Assembly: GCA_032622095.1 (NCBI GenBank)
Contig: CP136061.1
Coordinates: 115,888,754 to 115,952,753 of the forward strand
DNA length: 64,000 nt
Direction: 5' to 3'
DNA from: Siphonodentalium dalli
Lineage: Eukaryota > Mollusca > Scaphopoda > Gadilida > Siphonodentaliidae
A program made the translations under genes and the position numbers. This document shows, in pieces, positions 1 to 12,400 of the stretch (position 1 is the first letter of the stretch; every line of letters starts with the position of its first letter). The notes beneath the pieces are model-generated. The model was not told the DNA's origin. It did no database searches and was given only the letters and a program-made list of their open reading frames with translations.

Positions 1-180
1 GCCTCACATATATAAGAGAAAACATTGGCCTAACAATATTTACCTTAACCTGGTAAGCCAGTGCATTCTATTATATATGCAAGGCTCCCTATGAGAGACT
101 CGCATATATAAGATAATGCACTGGCACATGATCTTTAATGCTGCACCAGCGCAGTTCCCATCATGAGAGGGTTGACTGAC
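1..180. repeat. Truncated copy of the ATATATAAGAGAATGCA palindromic MITE family
   Basis: It holds alternating inverted pieces of cattggcctaac and atatataagagaatgca, ending in ccatcatgagagggttga. Other copies lie at 20579, 40905, 9140, 6296, 12199 and 36724. The left end is off the window. Confidence 0.7.
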
Positions 181-750
181 CAAAATCACTATGATAGTGG
201 ATAACATGTGCATGTTGTCAGTCGCCTAAGTCAAGCACATGTGAATTAAATTTGTTTGGAGCATTTTGTTGATTTTTGTCAGTCAAGTTTGGAATTTCCA
301 GTGTGACTTTTACTTTGACCGGCTGTAAAACTATTGCAAAATTAGTGAGAATAAGGAGAAGATATCATGATGAAGGGTTGATTTGGGAATTTTAAGGCCA
401 CTTGCTCATTAATTACCTTTCTACTCCAAGGTGTGATCAAGGATTTAGAGTTAACTCCCTTACAAAAATCAACGGAAATCCTAACAGATCTATATCTCCT
501 CATCCACATTTTAGTCATGTATATTTTAATGACTAAACTTTGTGATTAATTATTTCTGATAATATAGCTAGAACCATTTGAAGAAATGCATTTCAGCTTC
601 ACACAACGACTTGCCTGGCAAGCCAAATACTACATTGTCAAATTTGTTTTAGGGCAACTCAAAGTCGGAATATGATATTTATTCTTTGGGAGGTGTAGGA
701 AGACGACCAGTTGGTCATACCACCTCCCTATAAATTATCATATATACCAT
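181..750. other. Intronic AT-rich sequence, nothing recognised
   Basis: No exon, TIR or tandem repeat was recognised here on either strand. In particular no missing parvin C-terminal exon was found. Confidence 0.5.
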
Positions 751-751
751 A

Positions 752-1054
752 TTTACAGTAATAAACTTTTCAGGATTTAGTCGGAAATATGGCTTGGCAA
801 GAGAATGCATTGGCACAGGGTATATGGGTTGATACAAAATTCGGACCTGGCACTGAAAGGGTTAACCCTTTCATGGACTCTACCATTCTGTATATTATTC
901 CTCTGGTGGGATGTTCAGGAAATATAAGCAGATGACAGACATCTCCCCGAGAGCTTTCCAATGAATGGCAACAAGCCATATTTCCGACTAAATCCTGAAA
1001 AGTTACCCATAATTCCTCTGTGGTTAAGGAGTCGATTATTTAGAGCGTCACTGT
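752..1054. mobile_element. Mariner-like MITE (family B) split by TTAA-family fragments
   Basis: The left arm at 752-795 (acagtaat...ttttcaggatttagtcggaaatatgg) is the inverse of the right arm at about 941-1053, which ends in cactgta. Between them sit the end of a TTAA palindromic MITE (about 796-865, ending cactgaaagggttaa) and a scrap of another repeat (866-940). Confidence 0.65.
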
Positions 1055-1079
1055 ATCTCTTGATCTGTGATTCACTTGT

Positions 1080-1350
1080 GTTTTTTGTTTTGATGGGATT
1101 CCCTCCACTCCATTGGGTATGGTGCAGAGCATGCACAAGTTCATTGGTTAGTGGCATACTAACAGATTACTTCATGGCAGAATCAAATTTCTATACAGAG
1201 CCGATAGTATGACGAACACTGCTTCATGATTGGCTATATTTAAATTGCGAGATTGGAGGTCAATGACATTTTGACAATTTTTCCATGATAGCGAAACACA
1301 ACAAATGTTATAATGCAGAATACAAACTTCATCTTTTGAGTTTTTATCAG
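1080..1350. repeat. Interspersed repeat G, copy 1
   Basis: It shares gatgggattcc...gcagagcatg and gaggtcaatgaca.gttgacaattt with 6213-6960; a reversed fragment lies at about 32060-32240. Copy 1 lacks the TTAA element that interrupts copy 2. Confidence 0.6.
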
Positions 1351-2384
1351 TCAACGATATTTATTATTGATTATTCTTTCGCATTTTGTTGTTTTTATAA
1401 TTACTACTAAATACTACGATTCTCATAACTGTTTACTACGCCAGATCAAAAATCAAAATCTAATAACTCTGTGTGTTGAAAGGTAGGTTCCTCGACTCAA
1501 ATAAAATATTTTTCACTCCTGAAGCCGAAGAAATTGTAATTTAAGGGTGTTAAAGGGTCAGGCGGCCTTCGTTAGAAGTTATAATTTAGAAATAATTCGA
1601 TCAAATAATGATAATTTCCTCAAGAATATACTAACAATATAGCATAATGATGATATGAATGTGATATTATTCACAAAACACCTTTTGTGTCCGAGAAAAT
1701 ACAGGTCGACTATTGTTTTGCAAAAGTGCAGTGGATTGTTTATAAGATGAGTCACGATATTGCGCCATTTCCTTATTAAGATTCGCGCGCTTTCGTCGGT
1801 TGTAAAACTCTTAATTTGGTGTGTTTACAACTTACAATATGATTCATCATAATATTCCTTATTTGGTATGTATTAACATATACAGGTGGGGAGAAAATAC
1901 TAACTGGATTGAAAAATATTCATCTCTTTGCGAGAATGATTATATTATGTACACGTTTTCTGTCTGATAATTTCCCAATCATGAAGTAACGTGGCTTAGC
2001 TTCATTTTGAACTGACAGTGGGTAGAATGGGTCGATTAAAATAAAATTTGATGCGATTTGAATGCGATTATTGATTGCGCCAATAATTTTATCTAAGCAT
2101 TCCACAGCGCAACGGAACATTTTCATTGGACGATATGGTACTAGTAGTTCCTAGTGTTTGTCTATAAACAATCGTAATGTTACTTTTTTATGTTTGTTTA
2201 CATAACCAAGGGTACAAACATGACAATAACATGCAATCTATGCAATATTTATGATTTGTATAAGAATATCTGTCTATTATATAATATTCTTTCTGTTTAT
2301 GGCGGTTTTAGTGGATGTGACAGTTTTAAAACCTATATCCACAGGGAAGGCCGCCTGTATCTTTAAATCAGACATGACATCTTT
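1351..2384. other. AT-rich intronic stretch with a fragment of the 50315 MITE family
   Basis: About 1440-1560 (ataactctg, ttcctcgactcaaataaaat, gccgaagaaat) matches one arm of the palindrome at 50315-50796. Nothing else was recognised; the longest open frames are short and without known motifs. Confidence 0.4.
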
Positions 2385-3577
2385 AAATAAAAGGCCGCTC
2401 GGCCACAGTGTCCCCCGAACCGGTGGCTTCATTTGGAGCGGAGGCTTTGTAGAAGTATACTATATGGATAAGACACTTGTGCATTGTCTCATTACTGACA
2501 TGCATACAAATAACCAAATCTTTAAAAAACTTGAATTTTCTAAGTCGAAAAGCCCATAACTCTGAGAAAAATCATTCGAACTTGACCTGTATCGTGATAT
2601 GACTGATCCACATAAAAACGGTAACCGAAAAAATGAGAAATTTTCTAAGTAAAACAAGTCGAATAAAAGGTCGGTAGACCTCATGTCCGCCTCTAAGCAT
2701 CGGCTTGATACAACCGTTGTTTGCGCAAAAAAAAATTGGCATGGCGGAACACGAAATCGAATTTGATCTGTCTTTTGTGCTAGTGAACCTACATATACCA
2801 AATTTAATTTCATTCAGTACACATTTACTAAAGTTATCATCCGGAAACCTCAAATTGGCAAAAATTCTAAGTCAAAAAGGGACATAACGCTGGTGAAAAT
2901 TGGCGGGCGGAACCCGAATTCGAACTTGACCTGTGTTTTGCTGGGAGAAAGACACATACATACCACATACAAATTTGGTTTAAATCTGATTAACTCTACT
3001 AAAGTTATCATCCGGACACCAACTTTTGGGGTTTATGTCGGGTCGGCGGACAAAAAAGGGGCCATAACTCTCGCAAAAATTATCGGATTAAACCGAAATT
3101 CGAACTTGAGCTGTATTTTGATATAAGTAATCCACATATAAACAATCCAAAATCAAGTTATCATCCGGAAACCAAAAAACAGAAGAAAAACTTTTCTATG
3201 TTGAAAAAGGGGCATAACTCTGCCAAAAATGGTCGGGCAGAACCCAAGTTCGAACTTGACCTGTGTTTTGCTGGGAGAAAGTAATATACCAAATTTGGTT
3301 CCGATTAACTCTGCTAAAGTTATCATCCGGAAACCAACTTTCAGGGGTTTTCTAAGTAAAAAAAGGGCCATAACTCTCGCAAAAATGGGCGGAGCAAACC
3401 CATATTCGAACTTGATCTTTATTTTGGCCTGATAAACACACCTATGAAATTTGCTTTTGATCTAATAACCGAAACTAAAGTTATCATCCGGAAACCATTT
3501 GTACACACGGTACGACCCACGGACGGACACCGGCTATTTTAATATTCCCCCAAATTTTTTTTTTCGGGGGACAAATA
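2385..3577. repeat. Hairpin-tailed tandem-core element (family D)
   Basis: Several diverged units of roughly 150 bp each carry ccataactct, aacccaaattcgaacttgacct and aaagttatcatccggaaacc. They end in acggacggacac and a C5...G5 hairpin at about 3546-3571. The start carries tgtcccccgaa (2409-2419) and the end ttcgggggaca (3563-3573), a possible terminal inverted repeat. The flank is duplicated at 3870-4010 without the element, which fixes the boundaries approximately. Confidence 0.65.
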
Positions 3578-4012
3578 AATCGGGTGGTATCCCTGATCAA
3601 ACAAGAACACACAAGATAATAACTCTCTTATCTAACAGTCTTATAGAATAGATATCCTGTGAACTGTGGAAAAACCATTAAATGGATGGAATGGAATATT
3701 GTAGACTGGCGCATAGTGCAGGTCGAGTTCGGATTCGGTTACTGCAGGCCAATTTCAACCATAGTAATGGCTCCCTTTTCATTAGAATTTCCTCCGAATT
3801 TTCGTCTCCATCTGAAAACTGCTCATATATTATGGGTATCATAAAACTGAAATAGTAATTTAGGGGTGTTAAATCGGACATGACATCTTTAAAAAATCTG
3901 GTGGTATCACTGATCAAACAAGAACCGGACCACACAAAATATAATGACTCTCTTATCTAACAGTCTTATAGAATAGATATCCTGTGAACTGTGGAAAAAC
4001 CATTAAATGTCT
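3578..4012. repeat. Direct duplication flanking the family D element
   Basis: About 3585-3690 (ggtggtatcc, caaacaagaac, taacagtcttatagaatagat) recurs at about 3893-4010. The segment gacatgacatctttaaa precedes the second copy and also precedes the family D element near 2370. Confidence 0.75.
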
Positions 4013-4269
4013 ATGGCAGGTTTATAGCCTCTTAGCTAAGAAGATTTAATGAGGTGTACACCTGTGATACATAAGTTACCTGCACTCAGGTAAGTACAGG
4101 AAGTAGTGTTAACTGAGTATATGGACAATATAATAATGTGCCCCCTATAGTGATGACGCAGTCTCGTTCAATTATAAACCAACAAATACAGGTATAAGAC
4201 GAAAAGCAGATCAGCATTATCACTGATGCAAGGAGTCAAACTACCCATATAATAACTACTTCTTAAATA

Positions 4270-6045
4270 ATTACAGGTCAAACCACCCTTACATAACAAG
4301 TGCAATGTCAAGCCAGGGACGTGGCTAGAGGGTCTTCATGTATTACATGTCAAACCACCCATACAACAAGCGCAGTGCAAAGCGAGGGACGTGGTTAGAG
4401 GGTCTTCAGGGGTAGGGTGGGCCATTATTACATGTCAAACCACCCATACAACAAGTGCTGTGTAAAGCGAGGGATGTGGCTAGAGGGTATTCAGAGGTAA
4501 GGTGGGCCATTATTACATGTCAAACCACCCATACAACAAGTGCCCTGCAACACCAGGGATGTGGCTAGAGGGTCTTCAGGGGTAGGGTGGGCCACTATTA
4601 CATGTCAAACCACCCATACAACAAGTGCAATGTCAAGCGAGGGACGTGGCTAGAGGGTCTTCAGGGGTAGGGTGGGCCACTATTACATGTCAAACCACCC
4701 ATACAACAAGTTCAATGTCAAGCCAGGGACGTGGCTATAGGGTATTCAGAGGTAAGGTGGGCCATTATTACATGTCAAACAACCCATACAACAAGTGCTG
4801 TGTAAAGCTAATGACATGGTTAGGGGGTCTTCAGGGGTAGGGTGGGCCATTATTACATGTCAAACAACCCATACAACAAGTGCTGTGTAAAGCTAATGAC
4901 ATGGTTAGGGGGTCTTCAGGGGTAGGGTGGGCCATTATTACATGTCAAACCACTCATATATAACAAGTGCAGTGCAAAGCGAGGGACGTGGTTAGGGGGT
5001 CTTTATGGGTACGGTGGGCAATTATTACATGTCAAACCTCCCATACAACAAGTGCCGTGCAAAACCAGGGACGTGGTTAGAGGGTCTACAGGTGTAGGGT
5101 GGGCCATTATTACATGTCAAACCACCATACAACAAGCGCAGTGCAAAGCGAAGGACGTGGCTAGAGGGTCTTCATGTATTACATGTCAAACCACCATACA
5201 ACAAGCGCAGTGCAAAGCGAGGGACGTGGCTAGAGGGTCTTCATGTATTACATGTCAAACCACCATACAACAAGCGCAGTGCAAAGCCAGGGACGTGGCT
5301 AGAGGGTCTTCATGTATTACATGTCAAACCACCATACAACAAGCGCAGTGCAAAGCGAGGGACGCGGTTAGAGGGTCTTCAGGGGTTAGGGTGGGCCATT
5401 ATTACATGTCAAACCACCATACAACAAGCGCAGTGCAAAGCGAGGGACGTGGCTAGAGGGTATTCAGGGGTAGGGTGGGCCATTATTACATGTCAAATCA
5501 CCCATACAACAAGTGCAGTGCAAAGCCAGGGACGTGGTTAGGGGGTCTTCAGGGGTAGGGTGGGCCATTATTACATGTCAAACCTCCCATACAACAAGTG
5601 CTGTGCAAAGCCAGGGACGTGGTTAGGGGGTCTACATGGGTAGGGTGGGCCATTATTACATGTCAAACCACCATACAACAAGCGCAGTGCAAAGCGAGGG
5701 ACGTGGTTAGGGGGTCTACATGGGTAGGGTGGGCCATTATTACATGTCAAACAACCCATACAACAAGTGCAGTGCAAAGCCAGGGACGTGGTAAGGGAGT
5801 CTACAGGGGTAGGGCGGGCCATTATGACATGTCAAACCACCCATACAACAAGTTCAATGTCAAGCCAGGGACGTCGTTAGGGTGGTCTTCAGGGGTAGGG
5901 TGGGCCATTATGACATGTCAAACTACGCATACATAACAAGTTCCGTGCAAAGCCGGGATATGGCTAGAGGGTCTTCAGTGGTAGGGTGGGTTTTTATTAC
6001 ATGTCAAACCACTCATACAACAAGTGCAGTGCAAAGCCATGGGCA
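4270..6045. repeat. Minisatellite, ~84-bp unit, ~20 copies
   Basis: The unit core is cattattacatgtcaaacca, then ccatacaacaagtgcagtgc, then gagggacgtggctagagggtc. A shorter ~63-bp variant lacking ggggtagggtgggcc recurs at 5110-5390. Open frames through it on both strands are by-products of the repetition. Confidence 0.95.
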
Positions 6046-6212
6046 TGAGAGTACACATAAACAAATAAAGGAGAATAACTTCTAAAATGAAAGCTTTTCA
6101 GATGGTAAACATTCAAGTAAAATTTCATGCAGAACCTCAGTCTCTTTGAAAAGCCGACGATAATCCTATCGGATGTACTTTTCTAGATCTCCAGATGGTT
6201 TAAAGTTAGTTC

Positions 6213-6960
6213 TGTACTGATGGGATTCCCCCATTTCATTGGAGAGTGGCGCAGAGCATGTGCGATTTCATTGGTTTATGATGTAACAGAACAATTTAAC
6301 CCTTTCGGTGCCAGGTCCGATTTTTGTATCAACCCATATACCCTGTGCCAATGCATTCTCTTATATATGCGAGTCGACCATAGGTCGCCTCGCATTATAT
6401 AAGAGAATGCATTGGCCTAACAATTTTTCATCATTTGTTATAATTTTTTACAATTTTTTACAATTTTAATAATTTTTTCTTATATTCTTAAAACAGACTT
6501 ATTTTGTAGGTTTAGTGCCAGGGAATCTTAAGTTTTTCATGGGCATCAAAATTATTACTATGAATACTTGGTGATAGTTTTGAGTTATAGCATGCCCCTA
6601 ATGTTTTATCCAGGTTGTTTCAAATTCGCTATAGTATGCTTAAGCATACCCAAAAAAAATTCAACCCAAAAAAAACAAAAATCTAAAAAAAAATGGCCGA
6701 TTTTACAGACCATAAATTAGGGCCGATGAGATCGGCCCCTGGTACTGAAAGGGTTAAGGCAGAATCCAATCTCTATAAAAGTCGAAAGCAATGACAGACA
6801 ATGATCATGGTTGATTATACTAGTATCTAAATTGCAAGATCAGAGGTCAATGACATGTTGACAATTTTCCCACGCATTGTCAAACACAACGAATGTTGTA
6901 AAACTTAATACAGGCGATATATCCACAATGCATTATAGCCTTTGAGTTTGGGCGCCCAAA
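6213..6960. repeat. Interspersed repeat G, copy 2, interrupted by a TTAA MITE
   Basis: 6213-6295 and 6758-6960 align to 1084-1345. The intervening 6296-6757 is absent from copy 1, making copy 1 a paralogous empty site. Confidence 0.65.
6296..6757. mobile_element. TTAA-flanked palindromic MITE (piggyBac-like)
   Basis: TTAA lies at both ends with inverted CCCTTTCRGTGCCAGG-type termini. The inner palindrome is ctcttatatatgcgagtcga and the interior is AT-rich. A reverse-orientation copy lies at 36724-37150. The piggyBac assignment rests on the TTAA target and CCCTTT ends only. Confidence 0.75.
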
Positions 6961-7267
6961 TAAACTTTACATTGTAGATATCGACTTGACTCCTTCACCG
7001 TCTACTCATAGGAGTCTAGATATCGACCACAATAATGAACTTCCTCCCGGTTGATTTAGGTCAGATGATACTATATCGTTAGATTGATCACACAATAGTG
7101 TTATAATAGAATTGGATGTGTTATAATTGGTAAGATTTTATTGCCAAAAATATCGCAAATCGTAACACCAAAAGTAAAATGTTCGCAAACGACCTGGTAG
7201 AGGTTATTAAAAAACACAGAATTAGCCTGTGATGAATCAGATTCTTGAATACCCGGACCATTAAATA

Positions 7268-7420
7268 TAGAATATGTAGCTAATGTCGTCGCTTAAATTG
7301 TTTATGTCTGTGAGGGGGATTTGAGCATCTATTGGGCAATCTCTGCCGAGTCCAATAGATACCAAATCCTCGAGCGGACATAAACAGTTTAAGTGACGAC
7401 ATTAGCTACATATTTTATTT
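7268..7420. repeat. Foldback repeat (~150 bp)
   Basis: atatgtagctaatgtcgtcg at the left is inverted at the right (cgacattagctacatat). The arms also share aaattgtttatgtc / gacataaacagttt. Confidence 0.8.
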
Positions 7421-8930
7421 ATCCATCGCACAAAACTTGCCGTTTGTGAGGTAAATCTGTCATTTTCCTCAGTTTTACATTCGTTACTTCGATGACGCCA
7501 TTACATTTATTAGGTCAAGCAAACCAATTAGCATTCATGACGTGGGAAAACCGGAGTGCAGCTTAGAGCGAAATATTTCGTTGGCATTTTTACATTTATT
7601 ATAAGCAGACCTTGTTCTGAGGATTTATAGATGTTTTAGAGCTAAATATATATCATTTTACGAATTATTTTAGTGAATTATACACGATAAAAATGTTCTG
7701 AAATCACAATGACGTCATTAAGGCCGGTTGACGTCCCTAGTTACCTGCGCAATTTGCATATCAAATTACGTCATAAAAGTAGTACTAACATAATAAAGCT
7801 ATATTGACCTAATAAAGCTACATTGACGTTTATTAGGCAGGCTTTATGTAGTCAATAGACGTAGTGAGCGGTGGATAAAAAAATTTATGTACCAACAGAA
7901 ACAGAATGACACATCAGCACATTCTTTTCAGGCAAATATAGTAACTAATGGTAAGCTACAATTTCTTATTACCGAAGATTCCAGATGATTCAAAGTATTT
8001 TTAATGATTGCGATACGAACAGTAATATTTCGTAGGTATGTAATCCGGAAGCTTTCTTGTCGGTAATCAACAGCGATACAGCGACCGAAACTCGCAATAA
8101 AATAACACAAGTATAAACAAACAACTCGCAATAAATGGGAATATTCTGAATATGTCTTGGTTTTTCCTGCTCATTTTTTTTCATTTGTCCAATTTAGTCG
8201 TCTAGTTTTGCCGAAGTTATTAGTAACTTTACGTCTGCAAACTTTAAAATTCAAATTCCCGAGACCAAAAAATCTGGCGTCAGTCACATCAAGACATATA
8301 AGTCGGCAAGAAATCTTGACCTATGTGGTGACAACAATGCTTCAAGTTGACACAAGCAGAGGACTGTGTACCAATTTGTTATTCATTTGATGTAAACTTA
8401 TGGTACTGATGATACATAATTTAATTATTACACTTCTATCGTGTACCAAGGTCATATTTATAAATAGTTTGGTTTCTACTTTCCCACCCAGATTTTACAG
8501 ACAGGGTATTATTTTCATTTCAAGGACAATATTTATATACATATTGGTATGAAAAGGGTGAAACATTCAAAGTGAAAAAAAAAGAAAATGTCAACTTGTG
8601 TGTTGTACAATGAGTAAGTTGGGAGAGTAGAAACAAACTAAATTTGGTCGTGACCATTAGTTATCAGAACACTGAGCATGCATACAGAAAATCACAAACA
8701 ATTAAGAATTTGCTATCTAAAATAGGCCAAAATATACCAACCTGAATAGTACAATATAAGGCTTCAGATTCACTCTCAAGAGCATTGGATTTTCAAAAAT
8801 TTCCTATTGGGAGGGGGCACCCTATCTCTGCTGGCCTGTGGCCATCAGGATATGCTCATGGCATATCATGCTAGGATTGAAAGGGTACCAAAACAATATA
8901 CCTGACGCCGATTACAGTCAATGCGGAAAG
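7421..8930. other. Intronic stretch, nothing recognised
   Basis: AT-rich sequence with short spurious open frames. 7796-7860 has a small repeated taataaagctayattgacc. No exon, TIR or known repeat was recognised. Confidence 0.45.
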
Positions 8931-8934
8931 TTTA

Positions 8935-9325
8935 ATTGTTTAAGCAATACCAGAAGTCAACTTGAAGAGCCATATGGAGTTTGGGATCAATTGGATTAAT
9001 AATGTTGGCGAAGTATTTAGCCATGCAAAGAGTAAAATCCACGATGGCTGCCAGAAGCCATGTTTTTCATTGAAAATTTTTCATATTTGATGGCTCCCAT
9101 CTAGAAGTGATCCTAAACATGTCTGTAAATTTTCAAAACCACAGGGAGACTCACATATATAAGAGAATGCCTGGTTTACAAGGTTAAGGTCAATATTGTC
9201 AGGCCAATGTATTCTTTTATATATGCGAAGGTCTATATGGGAGAGTGAGATATGCACATAAGAGAATGCATTGGCACATGGTTTTCTCAAAATTTCAGGA
9301 AGCACCAGTCATGGAAGGGTTAGGA
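8935..9325. repeat. Family J unit plus ATATATAAGAG palindromic repeat
   Basis: 8935-9130 carries the family J core (gatggctcccatctagaagtga, tttagccatgcaaagagtaa). 9135-9325 is a decayed copy of the palindromic family at 20579. It lies just 3' (in gene orientation) of parvin exon 11. Confidence 0.65.
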
Positions 9326-9361
9326 GTTATATCAAGCTTTGTGGTTACTATGGTTACTAAC

Positions 9362-9463
9362 CTTCTGATCAAAGATTGTTGGAGTGAGGTGGAAGTCGTA
9401 TAAAGGCACAAAATAACCCTCAAGTAGTCCCATCAATAACACAAGGTAAACACCATCATGAAA
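9362..9463 (-). CDS. parvin: Parvin coding exon 11 (CH2, residues 285-318; last exon found)
   Basis: It encodes FHDGVYLVLLMGLLEGYFVP then LYDFHLTPTIFDQK. This matches F(A/H)DGVYL(V/L)LLMGLLEGYFVPL...F.LTP..F(E/D)QK of CH2. The acceptor is atttcag and the donor gttagt at 9361-9356. The next block expected (VxNVxFAFELM...STLRVLYNLF...KYK) was not found in 9355-1. Confidence 0.96.
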
Positions 9464-12400
9464 CTGAAATAGAAATTGATTGATTTTATTTTGTACAATA
9501 TCAAATGATATATAACCAAGCCTGTAAATAATGTGTCTGACATTTGGAGAATGAGGTCCCCAGAGGGTTATTTAGTGATGCTATCCCGCACAGCAGGCTA
9601 GCAACACCAAATTCACCCTCTGTGGACCTCATTTTGCTTAGGCCTCATCTTCTGGGAAGTATTTATAGTTCAAATTATCAGTTTTTAGTTACTTTCTCCC
9701 TTCTGGGAAGTTTCTCTATCCCCTAATTTGCAGAAGATAAATTGCATAATCGAGGTGACTAATGGGTGAACATCACCAACTTCAACTGGGAACTTCAATC
9801 TGATGTTCCATAACTGTTGAGGCCTAAGCAGAATGAGGTTCCCAATGGTGAAATTTTGGTTAGCCCAGCTCACTGTGCAGGATAGCCTCACTAAATTCCC
9901 CCTCTGGGGACCTCATTCAGCAATGTCATGCACACTATATCCAGGCTTGATTGATTGACTTGAATTTATACAATAACAATTGATATTTACACTTTAACAA
10001 CAATGAAAGTGTCAAAGACACTGTAGCTCAACTTGGGAAGGAGTTAATTTTTTGCTGAGCAATGATTAGAATGACAAAGAAGAAGCAAAGTCAAAAAGTT
10101 GCAGTAAATGAAATCATTTTCATTTCAAACATTTCACCAATAAATGTGGGCTAAGAATGGATGGAAATTTAAATTACAAAATGGCTGCCATGTTTTATAA
10201 TGAATTTCGTAAATAATCGATGGCTCTCATCTAGAGGTCACCCTGAAGATGCATGTGAAGATTGGTGACGATTGGATGAGGGATGTGGCCTGTAGGCAAT
10301 CCTTGAAACAGTGAGACTGTCATTTGCAGAATGAGGTCCCCAGAGGGTGAATTTAGTGATGCTAGCCCAACTAGCATCACCAAATTCACCCTCTGGGAAC
10401 CTCTTTCTGCTTAGGCCTTAGCAGAATGAGGTTCTCAGAGGGCAAATTGGTGATGCTAGCCCACTGTGCGGGATAGTATCACTAAATTCACCCTCTGGGA
10501 ACCTCATTTTGCAAATGACAGGCTCACTATTTCAAGGCTTGCCTGTAGGGTGTGCTGAAGGATTTAGTCATGCAAAGAGTAAAATCCAAGAATTTACGAA
10601 ATCGATGGCTCCCATCTAGAAGTCACCCTGAATATCCATATAAAGTTTGGATATGGATCAGATGAGGGATGTTGTAGGGTGTGCAAAATATTTGAATTTT
10701 TTTATGGCTGCCTCTATTGGTCACCCAAAAGATCCAAATGAAGTGTGGTGACAATCGGATGAGGGATGTGGTCTGTAGGGTGTGCCAAAGGATTTAGTGG
10801 TGCAAAGAGTAAAATCAAGATGAGATTTTATTAACCTGGGTATTAAACTTTATCACAATTTCGGCAACCTGTGTAACTTTATAACAAAAAGCTGGAGAGA
10901 GTGACAATTTCAGTGTAACCAAATATATATGTACATTGTTTTTCCCATGCCTGTGCATTTGGTAAATAAATAAGTTTGAATTAACATGATAACAATGATA
11001 TCCAGATTAGTTATAGTGCAGGAAGAAGGACAACTCTTTATTTACAAAATTAGCAAAGGAACAAAAATAGCAAATGGGGGAGATCATAGAATGCAGTTAT
11101 CCCATACATGAAAGATAACTCTAAATTGTTGTGTGGTCTATTTAAAGACATATTATGTACTAATTCTGGCGCGAGAAACTGATAAGTTAGTACTCATGTG
11201 CTATGCCAACTGTGGGAATGTAGCATTATACTAGCATCACCGAAAATCTCAAAGAAAAAGACCATACCACTCATCGTCTGAACTACGCTTAATTGTAAAT
11301 ATTTACATCTTGATTCGGACGCGACAATCGGCGATAAACTAGCGCAAATTATTTTGCCATCAAGAGTCATTCCATTCAATAATATATAATAATGACTGTG
11401 TGTGTACTGTAAATTTGGATTAATATTCGTAAAAATAACTAATTTGAGAAATATTATTCTCAATTTCTATTTGATCACCAACCGGTGTGTTTCACATCAC
11501 TTTAAGAAATGAATGTTGATTTTGTTTCATTCCATGGAGAATCGATGCAAATTGGTGACATTTTGTGTGAAATACGAAAGTGCTCCAGAGATAAAAAATG
11601 TCAGACTAACTTGCATCCATACTCCATGGGACGCAATAAAATCAACATCCGTCACAGTAATGCTCTAAATAATCGACTCTTTAACCACAGCAGAATTATG
11701 GGTAACTTTTCAGGATTTAGTTGGAAATATGGCTTGTTGCCATTCATCGGAAAGCTCTCACCAAGGAGTCGATTATTTAGAGCATCACTGTACTTATATT
11801 TACACTCAACTGACAGATTAACCCTTTCTGTGCTAAATACTCATTGACGAGTAGTTCCCATAGAAAATGTTCAGATAATAAGTTCAACAAATGACTATTA
11901 TCTGAAAATTTCCCACCAATGAACAATCAGCCCTGTTAATAAGCATCTGCTATCGGTTGAGCCGAGGCAAATGCCTAGGGGAAAAGAAATTTCATAGCTA
12001 TTTTTTAGCCGAGGAAAATTTCAGAGCCTGCGGATGTATTGTGCAAAATTGAAACAAACTGCTGGAGACATTGCCTTAATGTCGCACTGTGGAAGTCTGC
12101 AGACAGCAGAAATTCATTGTTGAATGCCAAGGACTGCTGAGATAACTGCACAAGGATTATCTCGATAATCATCAACTTTAAACCAGACCCTACCAAGTTT
12201 AACCCTTTACCCAACAAAACGGCCAAAACCGGCCAAATAAAGCTTCAACAGCCTAAAATATCTTCGGTCTGTCTCAATAGAACCATACAAATATGGATAT
12301 CATTGGAACCGGCTCCTTGACCACATTGTGATAGTTACAGTTATGCCCTGTGCCAATGCATTCTCTTATATATGCGAGTCGACCATAGGTCGCCTCGCAT

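Noticed and set aside
2251-2559. A 102-codon frame with a hydrophobic start
   Set aside because: It runs into the family D element, has no conserved motif, and its hydrophobic start is AT-rich sequence.
5052-5456. A 134-codon frame of repeated CQTT-type peptides
   Set aside because: It is generated by the minisatellite; similar frames appear on the opposite strand and period with the units.
4270-6045. CRISPR-like regularly spaced repeats
   Set aside because: The whole unit repeats with no unique spacers, and the setting is an animal genome.
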